Assembly (NCBI GenBank): GCA_902619315.1
Contig: CACNDW010000002.1
Coordinates: 68,760-132,759 of the forward strand
Length of the DNA stretch: 64,000 nt
Reading direction: 5' to 3'
Source: an uncultured Bacteroidota bacterium
GTDB taxonomy: Bacteria > Bacteroidota > Bacteroidia > Flavobacteriales > Flavobacteriaceae
The notes below the pieces were generated by a model, which searched no databases, was not told the origin of the DNA, and was given only the letters and a program-made list of their open reading frames with translations. Shown one piece after another: positions 16,860-26,240 of the stretch. Every line of letters begins with the position of its first letter. Position 1 is the first letter of the stretch. A program made the position numbers and the translations under genes.

Positions 16860-17446
16860 TTTATTTTGAAAGAAAGTCCAATTGTAAATTGGTTGGGTTG
16901 TGTATTTATTTGTCCACCTACTGGAACCCCAGCTTGGGACAACAATTTACTTTCCATGGGCGAAAGCCCTTTTTCGTAGCGTAAATCAACACCTATTGGC
17001 CCTAATTTTAGGCGTGCTCCCATGTGTAAACCTAAGCTGGTATTGTTTTGGATCTTATCGATTGTTAACTCATTACTGTCTTGTGAAATGCTGAAAAATG
17101 CTGTAGGACCCAAAAACAAACTTATAGGCCCCATCAGCTTTAAACCAATAGAAACTGGTAGCTCTACTCGGGAGGTATTAATGGATTGATTTTCATATTG
17201 GGTAATTACTTTGGTGAATTGTAATTCGGGCCTCAGATAGAGAATCAAAAAATCAACTTCTGCATAAACACCTAAGTGATAGCCCGACTTACCATCCAAA
17301 GTCCCTTTTTTTTCGAATTGATCGGTTACGACCAAAATATCTCCCGAAGAATCAAAGTTAAGTCCTCCTTTCAGACCATACTCAAATTGCGAAAAGGATA
17401 GTTTTATGCTAAAAACCAAAAGAAATAATATGCGACTCGATTTCAT
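16856..17446 (-). CDS. porin-family outer membrane beta-barrel protein
   Basis: A 196-residue protein with a signal peptide (about residues 1-19, ending SFSQ) and eight or so alternating strands: FEYGLKGGLNF, SGYHLGVYAEVDFLI, LYLRPELQFT, VELPVSIGLKLMG, GLHMGARLKLGPIGVDLRYEKG, with a C-terminal FTIGLSFKIN strand ending near the outer-membrane signature. This matches the PorT-like/OmpA-like small barrels of Bacteroidota. The role is unknown. It lies upstream of the split transketolase genes but reads away from them only as a distal member of the same strand. Confidence 0.82.
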   Translation of the reverse strand: MKSSRILFLLVFSIKLSFSQFEYGLKGGLNFDSSGDILVVTDQFEKKGTLDGKSGYHLGVYAEVDFLILYLRPELQFTKVITQYENQSINTSRVELPVSIGLKLMGPISLFLGPTAFFSISQDSNELTIDKIQNNTSLGLHMGARLKLGPIGVDLRYEKGLSPMESKLLSQAGVPVGGQINTQPNQFTIGLSFKIN

Positions 17447-17462
17447 AATTTAGTTTATAGAA

Positions 17463-18416
17463 TTATTTTCTACTTATGGCTTTTTTACAAGACGCAATAA
17501 TGGAATTTTTGTTCAAGCCATATTTTTCCATAAGTTGAGCCGGTGCTCCTGATTCACCAAAAGTATCTTTGGTAGCCACAAACTCTTGAGGCGTGGGATG
17601 ATTTCTAGCTATTTCTCCTGCAATACTTTCACCCAAACCACCCAAGTAGTTGTGTTCCTCTGCTGAAACAATGCATCCTGTCTTTTGAACAGAGGATATA
17701 AGCAGTTCGCTATCCAGAGGTTTGATGGTGTGAAAATTGATTACTTCTGCAGAGATGCCCACGGCATTCAAGTCTTCGGCAGCCTTTAAAGCTTCCCACA
17801 CTAGATGGCCAGTAGCTGCAATGGTAACGTCCTTTCCAGTGTTTAAAACGATACCTTTACCGATTTCGAAAGGGATATCGTCAGTCGTAAAATTGGCCAC
17901 CTTTGGACGTCCAAAACGCAAATAGACAGGTCCTTGATAATCTGCAATGGCAATTGTCGCTGCTTTGGTTTGGTTAAAATCACATGGATTAATCACCGTC
18001 ATACCGGGTAACATTTTCATAAGTCCAATATCTTCCAAAATTTGATGGGTAGCTCCATCTTCTCCAAGGGTGATGCCTGCATGTGAAGCACATATTTTGA
18101 CATTTTTTCCTGAGTAGGCAATGGATTGACGAATTTGGTCGTAAACCCTACCGGTAGAAAAGTTCGCAAAGGTACCTGTAAAGGGAATTTTTCCACCAAT
18201 GGTCAAGCCTGCAGCGATTCCCATCATATTGGCTTCCGCAATTCCTATTTGGAAAAATCGATCTGGATTTTCGTTAATAAAATCTTGCATTTTAAGTGAG
18301 CCTACCAAATCGGCACAAAGGGCTACTACATTGGGGTTGGTTCTTCCCAATTCTGTCAGTCCAGCTCCAAAGCCTGAGCGGGTATCTATTTTACCCTGAT
18401 CCTTATATTTTTTCAT
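17463..18416 (-). CDS. transketolase, C-terminal subunit
   Basis: A 317-residue half-transketolase holding the pyrimidine-binding and C-terminal domains: GFGAGLTELGRTNPNVVAL, GIAEANMMGIAAGLTIGG (catalytic Glu), then VYLRFGRPK and AEEHNYLGGLG. Transketolase moves two-carbon units in the non-oxidative pentose phosphate pathway. The enzyme is split in two adjacent genes, as is common in Bacteroidota and archaea. The N-terminal subunit gene lies 21 bases upstream. A transaldolase-like gene at 62.3 kb belongs to the same pathway. Confidence 0.92.
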   Translation of the reverse strand: MKKYKDQGKIDTRSGFGAGLTELGRTNPNVVALCADLVGSLKMQDFINENPDRFFQIGIAEANMMGIAAGLTIGGKIPFTGTFANFSTGRVYDQIRQSIAYSGKNVKICASHAGITLGEDGATHQILEDIGLMKMLPGMTVINPCDFNQTKAATIAIADYQGPVYLRFGRPKVANFTTDDIPFEIGKGIVLNTGKDVTIAATGHLVWEALKAAEDLNAVGISAEVINFHTIKPLDSELLISSVQKTGCIVSAEEHNYLGGLGESIAGEIARNHPTPQEFVATKDTFGESGAPAQLMEKYGLNKNSIIASCKKAISRK

Positions 18417-18437
18417 ATAATGAATGCCGTTTCCAAA

Positions 18438-19283
18438 TTAATAATCTCCCAATGTTTCTGGGTTTTGAGCCAATGCAACTTCAAGTTGTTCATCATTGGG
18501 TGCTTTTCCGTGCCAGGCATGTGTGTGCATCATATAATCAACACCATTACCCATTTCTGTATGCATTATGATAACTACAGGTTGGCCTTTTCCTGTTTTG
18601 GTTAGCGCTAGTTTTAGTGTCTTTATTATTGATTTGAGGTCGTTTCCTTTTTTAAGAAGGATGACTACCCAGCCAAAGGCTTTAAATTTTTCGGCAATGT
18701 TTCCCATTGGTAGTACATCTTCGGTTGCTCCATCGATTTGTTTTCCGTTAAGATCTACAGTTGCAATTAGATTGTCCACTTTGTTTGCTGTTGCATACAT
18801 AATGGCCTCCCAGTTTTGACCTTCTTGTAATTCACCATCTCCCATCAGGGCAAAAACGGTGTTGATGTCGTTGTTTAATTTTTTGGATAGTGCAGCGCCA
18901 ATGGCAACAGAAAGTCCTTGTCCCAGTGAGCCAGAGGCGATTCTCACACCAGGAAGTCCCTCATGTGTGGTAGGGTGTCCTTGTAATCTTGAGTCGATTG
19001 AACGGAAGGTCCGAAGTTCCTCTACTGGGAAAAAACCTTTACGCGCCAAAATACTATAAAATACCGGAGAAATGTGTCCATTGGAAAGAAAAAACAAATC
19101 TTCATTGTAGCCATCCATGTCAAAATCATCTTTAAGTTCCATGATTTCGTAATAGAGTGCTATAAAAAATTCTGTACAGCCTAAGGATCCACCAGGGTGC
19201 CCCGAGTTCACCTTATGAACCATGCGCAAAATGTCTCTTCTGACTTGAAAAGCTAAATTTTCCAAAAAATTAAAGTCTGGCAT
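18438..19283 (-). CDS. transketolase, N-terminal subunit
   Basis: A 281-residue ThDP-binding half. It has MVHKVNSGHPGGSLGCTEF, the conserved LSNGHISPVFY, SGSLGQGLSVAIG, and the GDG-x-N ThDP site MGDGELQEGQNWEA with DLNGKQIDG. Length is normal for the split form. It heads the tkt operon and has one of the best promoters in the window (TTTG-N19-TACTTTTG). The C-terminal subunit follows after 21 bases. Confidence 0.93.
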   Translation of the reverse strand: MPDFNFLENLAFQVRRDILRMVHKVNSGHPGGSLGCTEFFIALYYEIMELKDDFDMDGYNEDLFFLSNGHISPVFYSILARKGFFPVEELRTFRSIDSRLQGHPTTHEGLPGVRIASGSLGQGLSVAIGAALSKKLNNDINTVFALMGDGELQEGQNWEAIMYATANKVDNLIATVDLNGKQIDGATEDVLPMGNIAEKFKAFGWVVILLKKGNDLKSIIKTLKLALTKTGKGQPVVIIMHTEMGNGVDYMMHTHAWHGKAPNDEQLEVALAQNPETLGDY

Positions 19284-19301
19284 TGTAATACATTTTCAGG
19301 G

Positions 19302-19332
19302 CAAAAGTAAGCTTTCAACTTTTAGCTACAAA
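19302..19332 (-). promoter_or_regulatory. promoter of the split transketolase operon
   Basis: On the minus strand, TTTG (19329-19332), 19 bases, TACTTTTG (19302-19309), then 18 bases to the ATG. This is a full match to the Bacteroidota housekeeping promoter. Confidence 0.6.
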
Positions 19333-19436
19333 GCAGTGAGAATCTTTTGTTCAAAAAATAATTATTTTAAAGGTTTTAGATCTCAGATGGTGTAGAATCA
19401 TTCCCCAGTATCTTATATTTACAGCATTTCTTAATC

Positions 19437-20567
19437 ATGAAATTTAATTTAATTCAAAAAGATCCGTACTCATCTGCTAGAGCAGCTACTTTATCAACTG
19501 ATCACGGAAATATTGAAACCCCTATTTTCATGCCAGTGGGGACTTCAGCTACCGTAAAAGGTGTACATCAGAGGGAATTAAAGGAGGATATAAATCCCGA
19601 TATTATCTTGGGAAATACTTATCATCTTTTCCTCAGACCAGGATCAGAAATTCTTCGACAAGTAGGAGGACTACACCGTTTTATGAATTGGTCATCTCCG
19701 ATTCTGACAGACTCTGGTGGTTACCAGGTCTATTCTCTGACAGACAACATACAGATTAAAGAGGAAGGGGTTACTTTTAAGTCACATATTGATGGTTCCA
19801 AACATTTTTTTTCACCTGAAAGGGCCATCGATATCCAACGGATAATTGGGGGTGATATAATCATGGCGTTTGACGAATGTACTCCATATCCCTGTGAATA
19901 TAAATATGCCAAGGAATCAATGCATATGACCCACAGGTGGTTGGATCGGTGTATAGAGCATCATGAAAAAACACCTTTTGAATACAATTACCGCCAATTC
20001 CTATTCCCTATCGTTCAGGGAAGTGTTTATAAAGATCTAAGGCAAGAGTCTACAGATTATGTTGCTTCCAAAGGTGCTCATGGTAATGCAATCGGTGGCT
20101 TATCGGTAGGAGAACCTGCTACTGAGATGTATGCCATGACCCAATTGGTTTGCGAAAGTTTACCACAGGATAAACCACGATATTTGATGGGGGTTGGAAC
20201 TCCCATCAATATTTTAGAAAATATCGCCTTGGGTATCGATATGTTTGATTGCGTGATGCCAACTAGAAATGCCAGAAATGGCATGTTGTTTACCGCAGAG
20301 GGTACACTAAATATTAAAAACAAAAAATGGGAAAATGATTTTTCTCCAATCGATTCAGCCAATTATTGTTATGTGGATACAGACTACTCAAAAGCATACC
20401 TTAGGCACTTATTTACAGTTAATGAAATGTTAGGTAAGCAGATCGCCACCTTACACAACCTAAGTTTTTATCTTTGGTTGGTAAGAGAGGCCAGAAAGCA
20501 TATATTAGCGGGTGATTTTACCTCATGGAAGAATCAAATGTGTCGTCAAATGGACAATCGATTGTAG
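19437..20567 (+). CDS. tgt: tRNA-guanine transglycosylase
   Basis: A 376-residue enzyme that exchanges guanine 34 for preQ1 in GUN-anticodon tRNAs. The substrate-base motif TDSGGYQVYSL, MAFDECTPYPCE, the base-exchange pocket GGLSVGEP and the nucleophile motif MFDCVMPTRNARNG are intact. The usual CxCxxC zinc cluster is not: the aligned stretch reads NYCYVDTDYSKAYLRHL, keeping only one Cys. This may be normal for Bacteroidota. It is followed after 1 base by the lptF/G-type permease gene. Confidence 0.95.
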   Translation: MKFNLIQKDPYSSARAATLSTDHGNIETPIFMPVGTSATVKGVHQRELKEDINPDIILGNTYHLFLRPGSEILRQVGGLHRFMNWSSPILTDSGGYQVYSLTDNIQIKEEGVTFKSHIDGSKHFFSPERAIDIQRIIGGDIIMAFDECTPYPCEYKYAKESMHMTHRWLDRCIEHHEKTPFEYNYRQFLFPIVQGSVYKDLRQESTDYVASKGAHGNAIGGLSVGEPATEMYAMTQLVCESLPQDKPRYLMGVGTPINILENIALGIDMFDCVMPTRNARNGMLFTAEGTLNIKNKKWENDFSPIDSANYCYVDTDYSKAYLRHLFTVNEMLGKQIATLHNLSFYLWLVREARKHILAGDFTSWKNQMCRQMDNRL

Positions 20568-20568
20568 T

Positions 20569-21642
20569 ATGAAAATCATGGACTGGTACATCATCAAAAA
20601 ATACCTCTCCACTTTTGTGGTGATGATCTTGCTATTTATTCCGATAGGAATAATGGTTGACATGGCCGAAAAAATTGATAAGTTCAAGGAAAATGAGGTT
20701 CCTACTCAAGCCATACTTAGTTATTATTTGGATTTTACATGGTACTTTGGCAATTTGCTCTTTCCTATATTTCTTTTTTTGGCGGTGATATGGTTTACTT
20801 CAAAACTAGCCAATAACACTGAAATCATTGCACTATTGAGCTCGGGGATTTCCTTTTCTCGATTTTTAACACCATATTTGGTTTCGGCAGGAATTATTGC
20901 TCTATTTGCTTTTTTTTCGGGAATGTTTATAGTCCCCAAGTCTAATGCTAGCTACAATGCATTTCAATACAAATATATCGCCAAAAAAAATGACCGTCAA
21001 ACAAAGAACCTTATAAAACAAATTAACCCTAAAGAATATATTTTTGTTAGTAGTTATGACCCTATCCGAAAAAGTGCCAATAATTTTACATTGGAACATT
21101 TTGAAGAGAATATAATGACTTTTAAGATACAATCTAGTAGCATCCGTTGGGTTGATAAAGACAGTGTTTTTAGGCTTTCCTCCTATGTTAGGAGATCCTT
21201 TACCGATAATGGTGAAATTTATTTAAGAAGAAACCGATTGGATACTTTGTTTGATTTTAAAATTGATGATCTTTCACCTGTGAATTACAAAGCCGAAACC
21301 TTGACTTTTTCACCACTAAATAAATTCATTGAGAAAGAACGAGAGGGTGGCTCTGTAATGATCAACAGTCATTTATTGGTCAGGCACAAAAGATGGAGCC
21401 TACCGTTTTCAGCATTTGTTTTAACACTGATTGGTGTATCGGTTTCCTCATTTAAAAGGAGAGGGGGGATGGGAGTAAACCTTGCTTTGGGCATATCATT
21501 AGGATTTCTTTTTATATTTTTCGATAAAATATTTTCTGTATTAGTTAACAAGTCTAATTTTTCTCCATTTCTAGGAGCTTGGCTTCCAGTATTTATATTT
21601 GGTAGTTTAGCAATTTTTCTACTCAATAGGGCAAGAAGTTAA
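20569..21642 (+). CDS. LptF/LptG-family lipopolysaccharide export permease
   Basis: A 357-residue YjgP/YjgQ-family membrane protein. Three N-terminal helices (about residues 12-35, 55-75, 95-120), a periplasmic beta-jellyroll-like region (about 125-260), then three C-terminal helices ([24 protein letters not shown] onward). With LptB it powers LPS extraction from the inner membrane. The open frame extends back to 20512 inside tgt, but ATG 20569, 1 base after the tgt stop, is the natural coupled start (ATG 20578 is an alternative). LptF and LptG cannot be separated from one sequence. Confidence 0.9.
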   Translation: MKIMDWYIIKKYLSTFVVMILLFIPIGIMVDMAEKIDKFKENEVPTQAILSYYLDFTWYFGNLLFPIFLFLAVIWFTSKLANNTEIIALLSSGISFSRFLTPYLVSAGIIALFAFFSGMFIVPKSNASYNAFQYKYIAKKNDRQTKNLIKQINPKEYIFVSSYDPIRKSANNFTLEHFEENIMTFKIQSSSIRWVDKDSVFRLSSYVRRSFTDNGEIYLRRNRLDTLFDFKIDDLSPVNYKAETLTFSPLNKFIEKEREGGSVMINSHLLVRHKRWSLPFSAFVLTLIGVSVSSFKRRGGMGVNLALGISLGFLFIFFDKIFSVLVNKSNFSPFLGAWLPVFIFGSLAIFLLNRARS

Positions 21643-21715
21643 TAAATTAACAAATAACCAAATCTTTACCACCGATCAACTTATATTTTTAATTTTACAC
21701 AACCTATATGTAGAA

Positions 21716-22669
21716 ATGGAATATTTAGATTTTGAGCTTCCTGTTAAAGAGCTCCAAGAACAAATTGCTAAATGTCAAGCCATCGGTAGCGAAAGCAGCG
21801 TTGATGTTACTGAAACATGTAAATTATTGACAGATAAACTAGAGACTGCTATGAAGAGTATCTATGGCAATCTCACTCCTTGGCAAAAGGTTCAATTGTC
21901 TCGCCATCCCTCTAGACCATATGCATTGGATTACATTAATGCCCTTTCAGGCAATAGTTTTCTGGAGTTACATGGTGATAGAAATTTTGCAGATGACAAA
22001 GCAATGGTAGGGGGCTTGGGAAAAATTGACAATCAGACATTTATGTTCATTGGAACACAAAAAGGATACAATACTAAAACAAGACAATATCGAAATTTTG
22101 GGATGTCCAAACCTGAGGGTTACCGTAAGGCTCTCAGATTGATGAAAATGGCTGAAAAATTTGGAATCCCAATAATTTCACTAATAGATACACCTGGTGC
22201 ATATCCAGGGTTGGGGGCTGAAGAGCGGGGTCAGGGTCAAGCAATTGCTAATAACATTTATCAAATGTTATCTATTAAAACTCCCATAATTGTCACTATT
22301 ATTGGTGAGGGTGCTTCGGGTGGTGCTTTGGGAATTGGAGTTGGAGATCTAATTTACATGCTGGAAAATACATGGTATTCAGTAATTTCTCCTGAATCCT
22401 GCTCTTCAATTCTTTGGAGAAGTTGGGAACACAAAGAAACTGCTGCCAAAGCTTTAAAGCTTACCGCAGAGGATATGTTGAAATCCAAGTTAATTGATAA
22501 AATTATCAAAGAACCTCTAGGGGGTGCGCATTTTGACCGAAACAATGTTTTTCAAACGGTTAAAAAACAAATGATTGACGCTTTTAGAACTCTTGATAAA
22601 ATGGACAGTGATCAACTGATTGAGGCCAGAAGAGCCAAATTTTCTAATATGGGAACCTTCCAAAGTTAG
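21716..22669 (+). CDS. accA: acetyl-CoA carboxylase carboxyltransferase subunit alpha
   Basis: A 317-residue subunit that, with AccD, transfers the carboxyl group from biotin to acetyl-CoA, the first step in fatty acid synthesis. The N-terminal coiled helices ([16 protein letters not shown]) are followed by the crotonase-fold core: [67 protein letters not shown] and [16 protein letters not shown]. Length and motifs are normal. It is followed by a 130-base gap with two DnaA-box-like repeats before dnaB. Confidence 0.97.
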   Translation: MEYLDFELPVKELQEQIAKCQAIGSESSVDVTETCKLLTDKLETAMKSIYGNLTPWQKVQLSRHPSRPYALDYINALSGNSFLELHGDRNFADDKAMVGGLGKIDNQTFMFIGTQKGYNTKTRQYRNFGMSKPEGYRKALRLMKMAEKFGIPIISLIDTPGAYPGLGAEERGQGQAIANNIYQMLSIKTPIIVTIIGEGASGGALGIGVGDLIYMLENTWYSVISPESCSSILWRSWEHKETAAKALKLTAEDMLKSKLIDKIIKEPLGGAHFDRNNVFQTVKKQMIDAFRTLDKMDSDQLIEARRAKFSNMGTFQS

Positions 22670-22690
22670 ACATCACATAACATTTTGTTC

Positions 22691-22720
22691 TTATCAACAA
22701 GTTTAACTTTTTATCAACAA
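22691..22720 (+). repeat. two direct DnaA-box-like repeats upstream of dnaB
   Basis: TTATCAACAA occurs at 22691-22700 and again at 22711-22720, with start points exactly 20 bases apart (about two helical turns). Each differs by one base from the DnaA box TTATCCACA. They lie 80 bases before the dnaB start and could be DnaA-responsive sites. Confidence 0.5.
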
Positions 22721-22799
22721 CCAATTTGTTTACCTATGTAAGATAAAATTTGATTATATTTTAAATAGCAAACCAAGTAAACCATTTACATTTACGGAC

Positions 22800-24332
22800 A
22801 TGGAGAAAACTAATCCTAGTCAATCAAGTAAATCATCTTCAGGTACAGTAATTAACCTTAAGCAAGGAAAATTGCCTCCACAGGCTATCGAATTAGAGGA
22901 GGCTGTTTTGGGTGCTATGCTAATTGATAAAAAAGGTGTAGACGAGGTTATCGATCTACTTGAACCTGAAGCATTTTACAAATCATCGCACAAGAATATT
23001 TTCGAATCAATTTTTAGATTGTTTCAAAATTCCCAACCAATCGACTTATTAACAGTTTCTGCCGATTTGAGAAAAAATGGAAAACTGGAAAGTATTGGAG
23101 GAGATTATTACTTGGTCCATCTTACACAAAAAGTTGCTTCATCTGCTCACATAGAATTTCACGCACGAATTATTTTACAGAAATACATTCAAAGAAGTTT
23201 GATACGTATTTCAAACGAGATCATAGAATCTTCATATAAGGAATCTGTTGATGTTTTTGATTTATTGGATGAGGCGGAGACGAAGTTGTATGATGTTGCA
23301 CAGGGAAACATCAAAAAATCCTCTTATACCGCGCAAAATCTTGTGATGCTAGCCAAGAAAAAAATTGAGGAAATTGCTAATAAGGATGGCTTAAGTGGAG
23401 TAGCTTCAGGTTTCGAAAAACTTGACCTTCTCACTTCAGGATGGCAGCCAAGTGATTTGATTATTATCGCTGCCCGTCCAGGTATGGGTAAAACAGCACT
23501 TACCCTATCTATGGCTAGAAATATGGCTGTGACTAAGCAAACACCTGTTGCTTTTTTCTCTCTTGAAATGTCTTCAGTACAGTTGATTACTCGACTCATT
23601 TCCTCCGAAACTGGACTTTCGTCAGAAAAACTCAGAACAGGAAAATTAGCAGATCATGAGTGGAAACAGCTTAATGTTAAGGTTGGGGATCTTGAAAAAG
23701 CACCCTTGTTTATTGATGACACCCCTGCTCTGTCCATTTTTGATCTACGAGCTAAAGCCAGGCGACTCGCTTCACAACATGATATAAAACTCATTATTGT
23801 TGATTACCTACAATTGATGACTGCAGGAACCACTAGTAAAGCAGGTAATCGTGAACAAGAGATTTCTACAATTTCTAGAAACCTAAAGTCATTGGCCAAA
23901 GAATTGGACATCCCTGTAATTGCCCTTTCTCAACTTTCGAGAGCTGTAGAGACCAGAGGGGGAACCAAAAGACCTCAACTTTCTGACTTGAGGGAATCAG
24001 GTGCCATTGAGCAAGATGCCGATATAGTTTCATTTATATATAGACCAGAGTATTATGGTATTGAGGAGTGGGATGATGAAGAACATTCTTCATCTATTGG
24101 TCAAGCAGAGTTAATCATTGCCAAACACCGAAACGGAGGACTCGACAACATTCGAATGAAATTTATAGCTAACTTGGGTAAATTTGAAGATTTACAATCC
24201 AATGACTCGCCTTATGAGTTCCAATCCAAAATGAACGATGATGACCCCTCTGACGAGTCCAAAGGAAATCTACCAGGACCAGATGATGCTTTTGATCTCC
24301 CTTCAAATGGCAGGGATGATATGCCGTTTTAA
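22800..24332 (+). CDS. dnaB: replicative DNA helicase
   Basis: A 510-residue hexameric helicase. The N-terminal primase-interaction domain (PPQAIELEEAVLGAMLIDKKGVDEV) is followed by a linker and the RecA-like ATPase: Walker A ARPGMGKT (residues 225-232), H1a/Walker B KLIIVDYLQLMT, and the H4 region LSQLSRAVETRGGTKRPQLSDLRESGAIEQDADIV. No intein interrupts the P-loop. The C-terminal ~50 residues are acidic and low complexity. Its TAA overlaps the stop of the convergent HAD gene in a shared TTAA. Confidence 0.97.
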   Translation: MEKTNPSQSSKSSSGTVINLKQGKLPPQAIELEEAVLGAMLIDKKGVDEVIDLLEPEAFYKSSHKNIFESIFRLFQNSQPIDLLTVSADLRKNGKLESIGGDYYLVHLTQKVASSAHIEFHARIILQKYIQRSLIRISNEIIESSYKESVDVFDLLDEAETKLYDVAQGNIKKSSYTAQNLVMLAKKKIEEIANKDGLSGVASGFEKLDLLTSGWQPSDLIIIAARPGMGKTALTLSMARNMAVTKQTPVAFFSLEMSSVQLITRLISSETGLSSEKLRTGKLADHEWKQLNVKVGDLEKAPLFIDDTPALSIFDLRAKARRLASQHDIKLIIVDYLQLMTAGTTSKAGNREQEISTISRNLKSLAKELDIPVIALSQLSRAVETRGGTKRPQLSDLRESGAIEQDADIVSFIYRPEYYGIEEWDDEEHSSSIGQAELIIAKHRNGGLDNIRMKFIANLGKFEDLQSNDSPYEFQSKMNDDDPSDESKGNLPGPDDAFDLPSNGRDDMPF

Positions 24333-24946
24333 AGTTTGATCATATTAGTCTCAAGGTTCAACCGCAAGTCTTTTGGATTTTTAAAATGAATGGTATGGAT
24401 ACCCATATCTCTCGCTGCAAGGACGTTTCTCAGATTGTCGTCTATGAACAGGCTTTCATCAGCCTTAAAATCAAAACGATCCAAGGTTAATTGGTAAATT
24501 TCTGGAAAGGGTTTTCGGGTTTTTTCGATACCAGAAACTACAATACCTTCAAAACGATGAAGGAATTCAAACCGATCTAAAGCAACTGGAAAGGTCTCTG
24601 CGCTCCAGTTGGTCAGAGCAACTATTCTGAAATTAGGTTTCTTTAGAAGTTGATTAAGAATCTTAACTGTTTCAGCAATGGGGTCACCTAGCATTTCCTC
24701 CCAACGACCATAGTACATTCTGATCAAGTGTTCGTATTGGGGAAACATTTTCACCCGTTCCTCAGTGGCCTGTTGTAATGGATATCCTGCATCTTGATTT
24801 TCATTCCAGTCCATAGTGCAGATTTTATCAAAAAACCATTGCATTTTTTCACGATCTCCTTTAAAAACCTCTAGATATACATATTCTGGATTCCAATCGA
24901 TGAGTACTCCTCCCAAATCGAAAATGATATTTTTTATTTTACCCAT
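24329..24946 (-). CDS. HAD-family hydrolase (phosphatase type)
   Basis: A 205-residue haloacid-dehalogenase-like phosphatase. Motif I FDLGGVLIDW holds the nucleophile Asp (residue 10) and cap start; motif II ALTNWS; motif III KTRKPFPEIY (Lys); motif IV FIDDN. The layout matches the small YihX/GPH-like HAD-IA group. The substrate is unknown, probably a sugar phosphate or nucleotide. It is 15 bases downstream of prfB on the same strand, so probably co-transcribed. Confidence 0.9.
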   Translation of the reverse strand: MGKIKNIIFDLGGVLIDWNPEYVYLEVFKGDREKMQWFFDKICTMDWNENQDAGYPLQQATEERVKMFPQYEHLIRMYYGRWEEMLGDPIAETVKILNQLLKKPNFRIVALTNWSAETFPVALDRFEFLHRFEGIVVSGIEKTRKPFPEIYQLTLDRFDFKADESLFIDDNLRNVLAARDMGIHTIHFKNPKDLRLNLETNMIKL

Positions 24947-24961
24947 AATTATTTCTTAACT

Positions 24962-26051
24962 CTATTTTTGTCCCATTAACATCAAATAGCTTTTTAGGAA
25001 ATCATCGATACCCCCATTCATCACAATATCCACATTATTAGTTTCGGTTTGGGTTCTGACGTCTTTTACCAACTTATAGGGGTGCATGACATAGTTTCTG
25101 ATTTGGGATCCCCATTCGATTTTCTTTTTTGAGGCCTCTATCTCATTTCGGGCCGATAGTTTTTTTTGCAATTCGATTTCATAAAGCTGAGATTTTAACA
25201 ATTGCATCGCTTTATTTTTGTTTTCCAATTGTGAACGAGTTTCAGAATTTTCAATGATGATGCCAGTGGGATGATGTCTCAAACGCACTGCAGTCTCAAC
25301 TTTGTTGACATTTTGCCCACCAGCTCCACTGGCACGCATTGTTTCCCAATCAAACTCAGAGGGTTTAACAACAATTTCGATGCTATCATCTACCAATGGG
25401 TATACATAAACTGAGGCAAAAGAGGTATGCCTTTTTGCATTACTGTCAAAAGGTGAGATTCTAACTAGTCGGTGTACTCCGTTTTCTCCTTTAAGCCAGC
25501 CAAAAGCGTATTCTCCATTTAATTCAAGGGTTACTGTTTTTATTCCTGCTACATCTCCTGGTTGATTATTGAGTTCTCTGACTTTGATTTTGTTTTTATC
25601 AGCCCACATCAAATACATGCGCATTAACATTTCAGCCCAATCACAACTTTCTGTTCCTCCTGCACCAGCAGTAATCTGGAGGACAGCACTAAGGTCGTCT
25701 CCCTCGTTAGATAACATATTTAGAAATTCAATCTCCTCGAGTTGAATCAAGGTTTGGTTGTAATGATCCTCTACTTCATCGACAGTGATTTCACCTGCCC
25801 TTTGAAATTCCAACAAAACTGTAAGGTCCTCTTGTTTTTGACAGATGTTTTCAAAGGCATCCACCCATTTTTTTAAGTTTCTTATTTCACGCATTAGCTT
25901 TTCAGCTTGCTGTGCATCGTCCCAAAAGTTTGGCACAAGTGTTTTCTCCTCTAGATTGGTGATTTCTATTTTTTTGGCGTCTATGTCAAAGATACCCCCT
26001 TAACGCACCAAGGCGATCACTAAGTTCTTTTACCTTTTCAGAAGAAATCAT
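24962..26051 (-). CDS. prfB: peptide chain release factor 2, with programmed +1 frameshift
   Basis: RF2 terminates translation at UGA and UAA. The 21-codon first part starts at ATG 26051 (MISSEKVKELSDRLGALRGYL) and ends in CTT TGA C, an in-frame UGA at 25988-25986, preceded by the SD-like AGGGGG. A +1 shift to GAC at 25987 continues through 24962, giving about 362 residues, the normal family length. The anticodon-like SPF tripeptide and GAGGQNVNKVETAVRL with the catalytic GGQ are present. A gene call starting at the internal GTG 25936 would miss the N-terminus and the regulation. RF2 shortage favours the shift, so synthesis is autoregulated. Confidence 0.96.
25985..25998 (-). promoter_or_regulatory. 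prfB programmed frameshift site
   Basis: On the minus strand the core is AGGGGGTATCTTTGAC: an internal SD-like AGGGGG, 3 bases, then CTT TGA C. The slow UGA in the A site lets the tRNA slip from CTT to TTT and reading resumes at GAC. This is the standard prfB recoding layout. Confidence 0.93.
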
Positions 26052-26079
26052 TTTGAATTTTGTTGTTTATAATTAATGA

Positions 26080-26108
26080 CAAAATTAATTTTAAATTCCG
26101 AATTCAAA
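26080..26108 (-). promoter_or_regulatory. prfB promoter
   Basis: On the minus strand, TTTG (26105-26108), 17 bases, TAATTTTG (26080-26087), then 28 bases to the upstream ATG at 26051. This placement supports the frameshifted N-terminus as the true start. Confidence 0.55.
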
Positions 26109-26203
26109 ATAGTATTTATAATTAAGTTAAAAAATAAAACATCCTACTTCTTGTGAATTTCAAAAACTTTACCTTCAGATTTTTTTCCATTGCGATACTC
26201 AAT

Positions 26204-26211
26204 TACTTTTG
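26204..26211 (+). promoter_or_regulatory. -7 element of the S9 oligopeptidase gene
   Basis: TACTTTTG, 29 bases before ATG 26241. It falls inside the longer open frame that starts at 26190, which supports ATG 26241 as the true start. Confidence 0.5.
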
Positions 26212-26240
26212 TTCCCAGATGTAATTGTAACCATAAAAAT

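Noticed and set aside
25936..25986. GTG start for prfB at 25936
   Set aside because: It would drop the conserved first ~38 residues; the upstream ATG with the frameshift accounts for the full protein.
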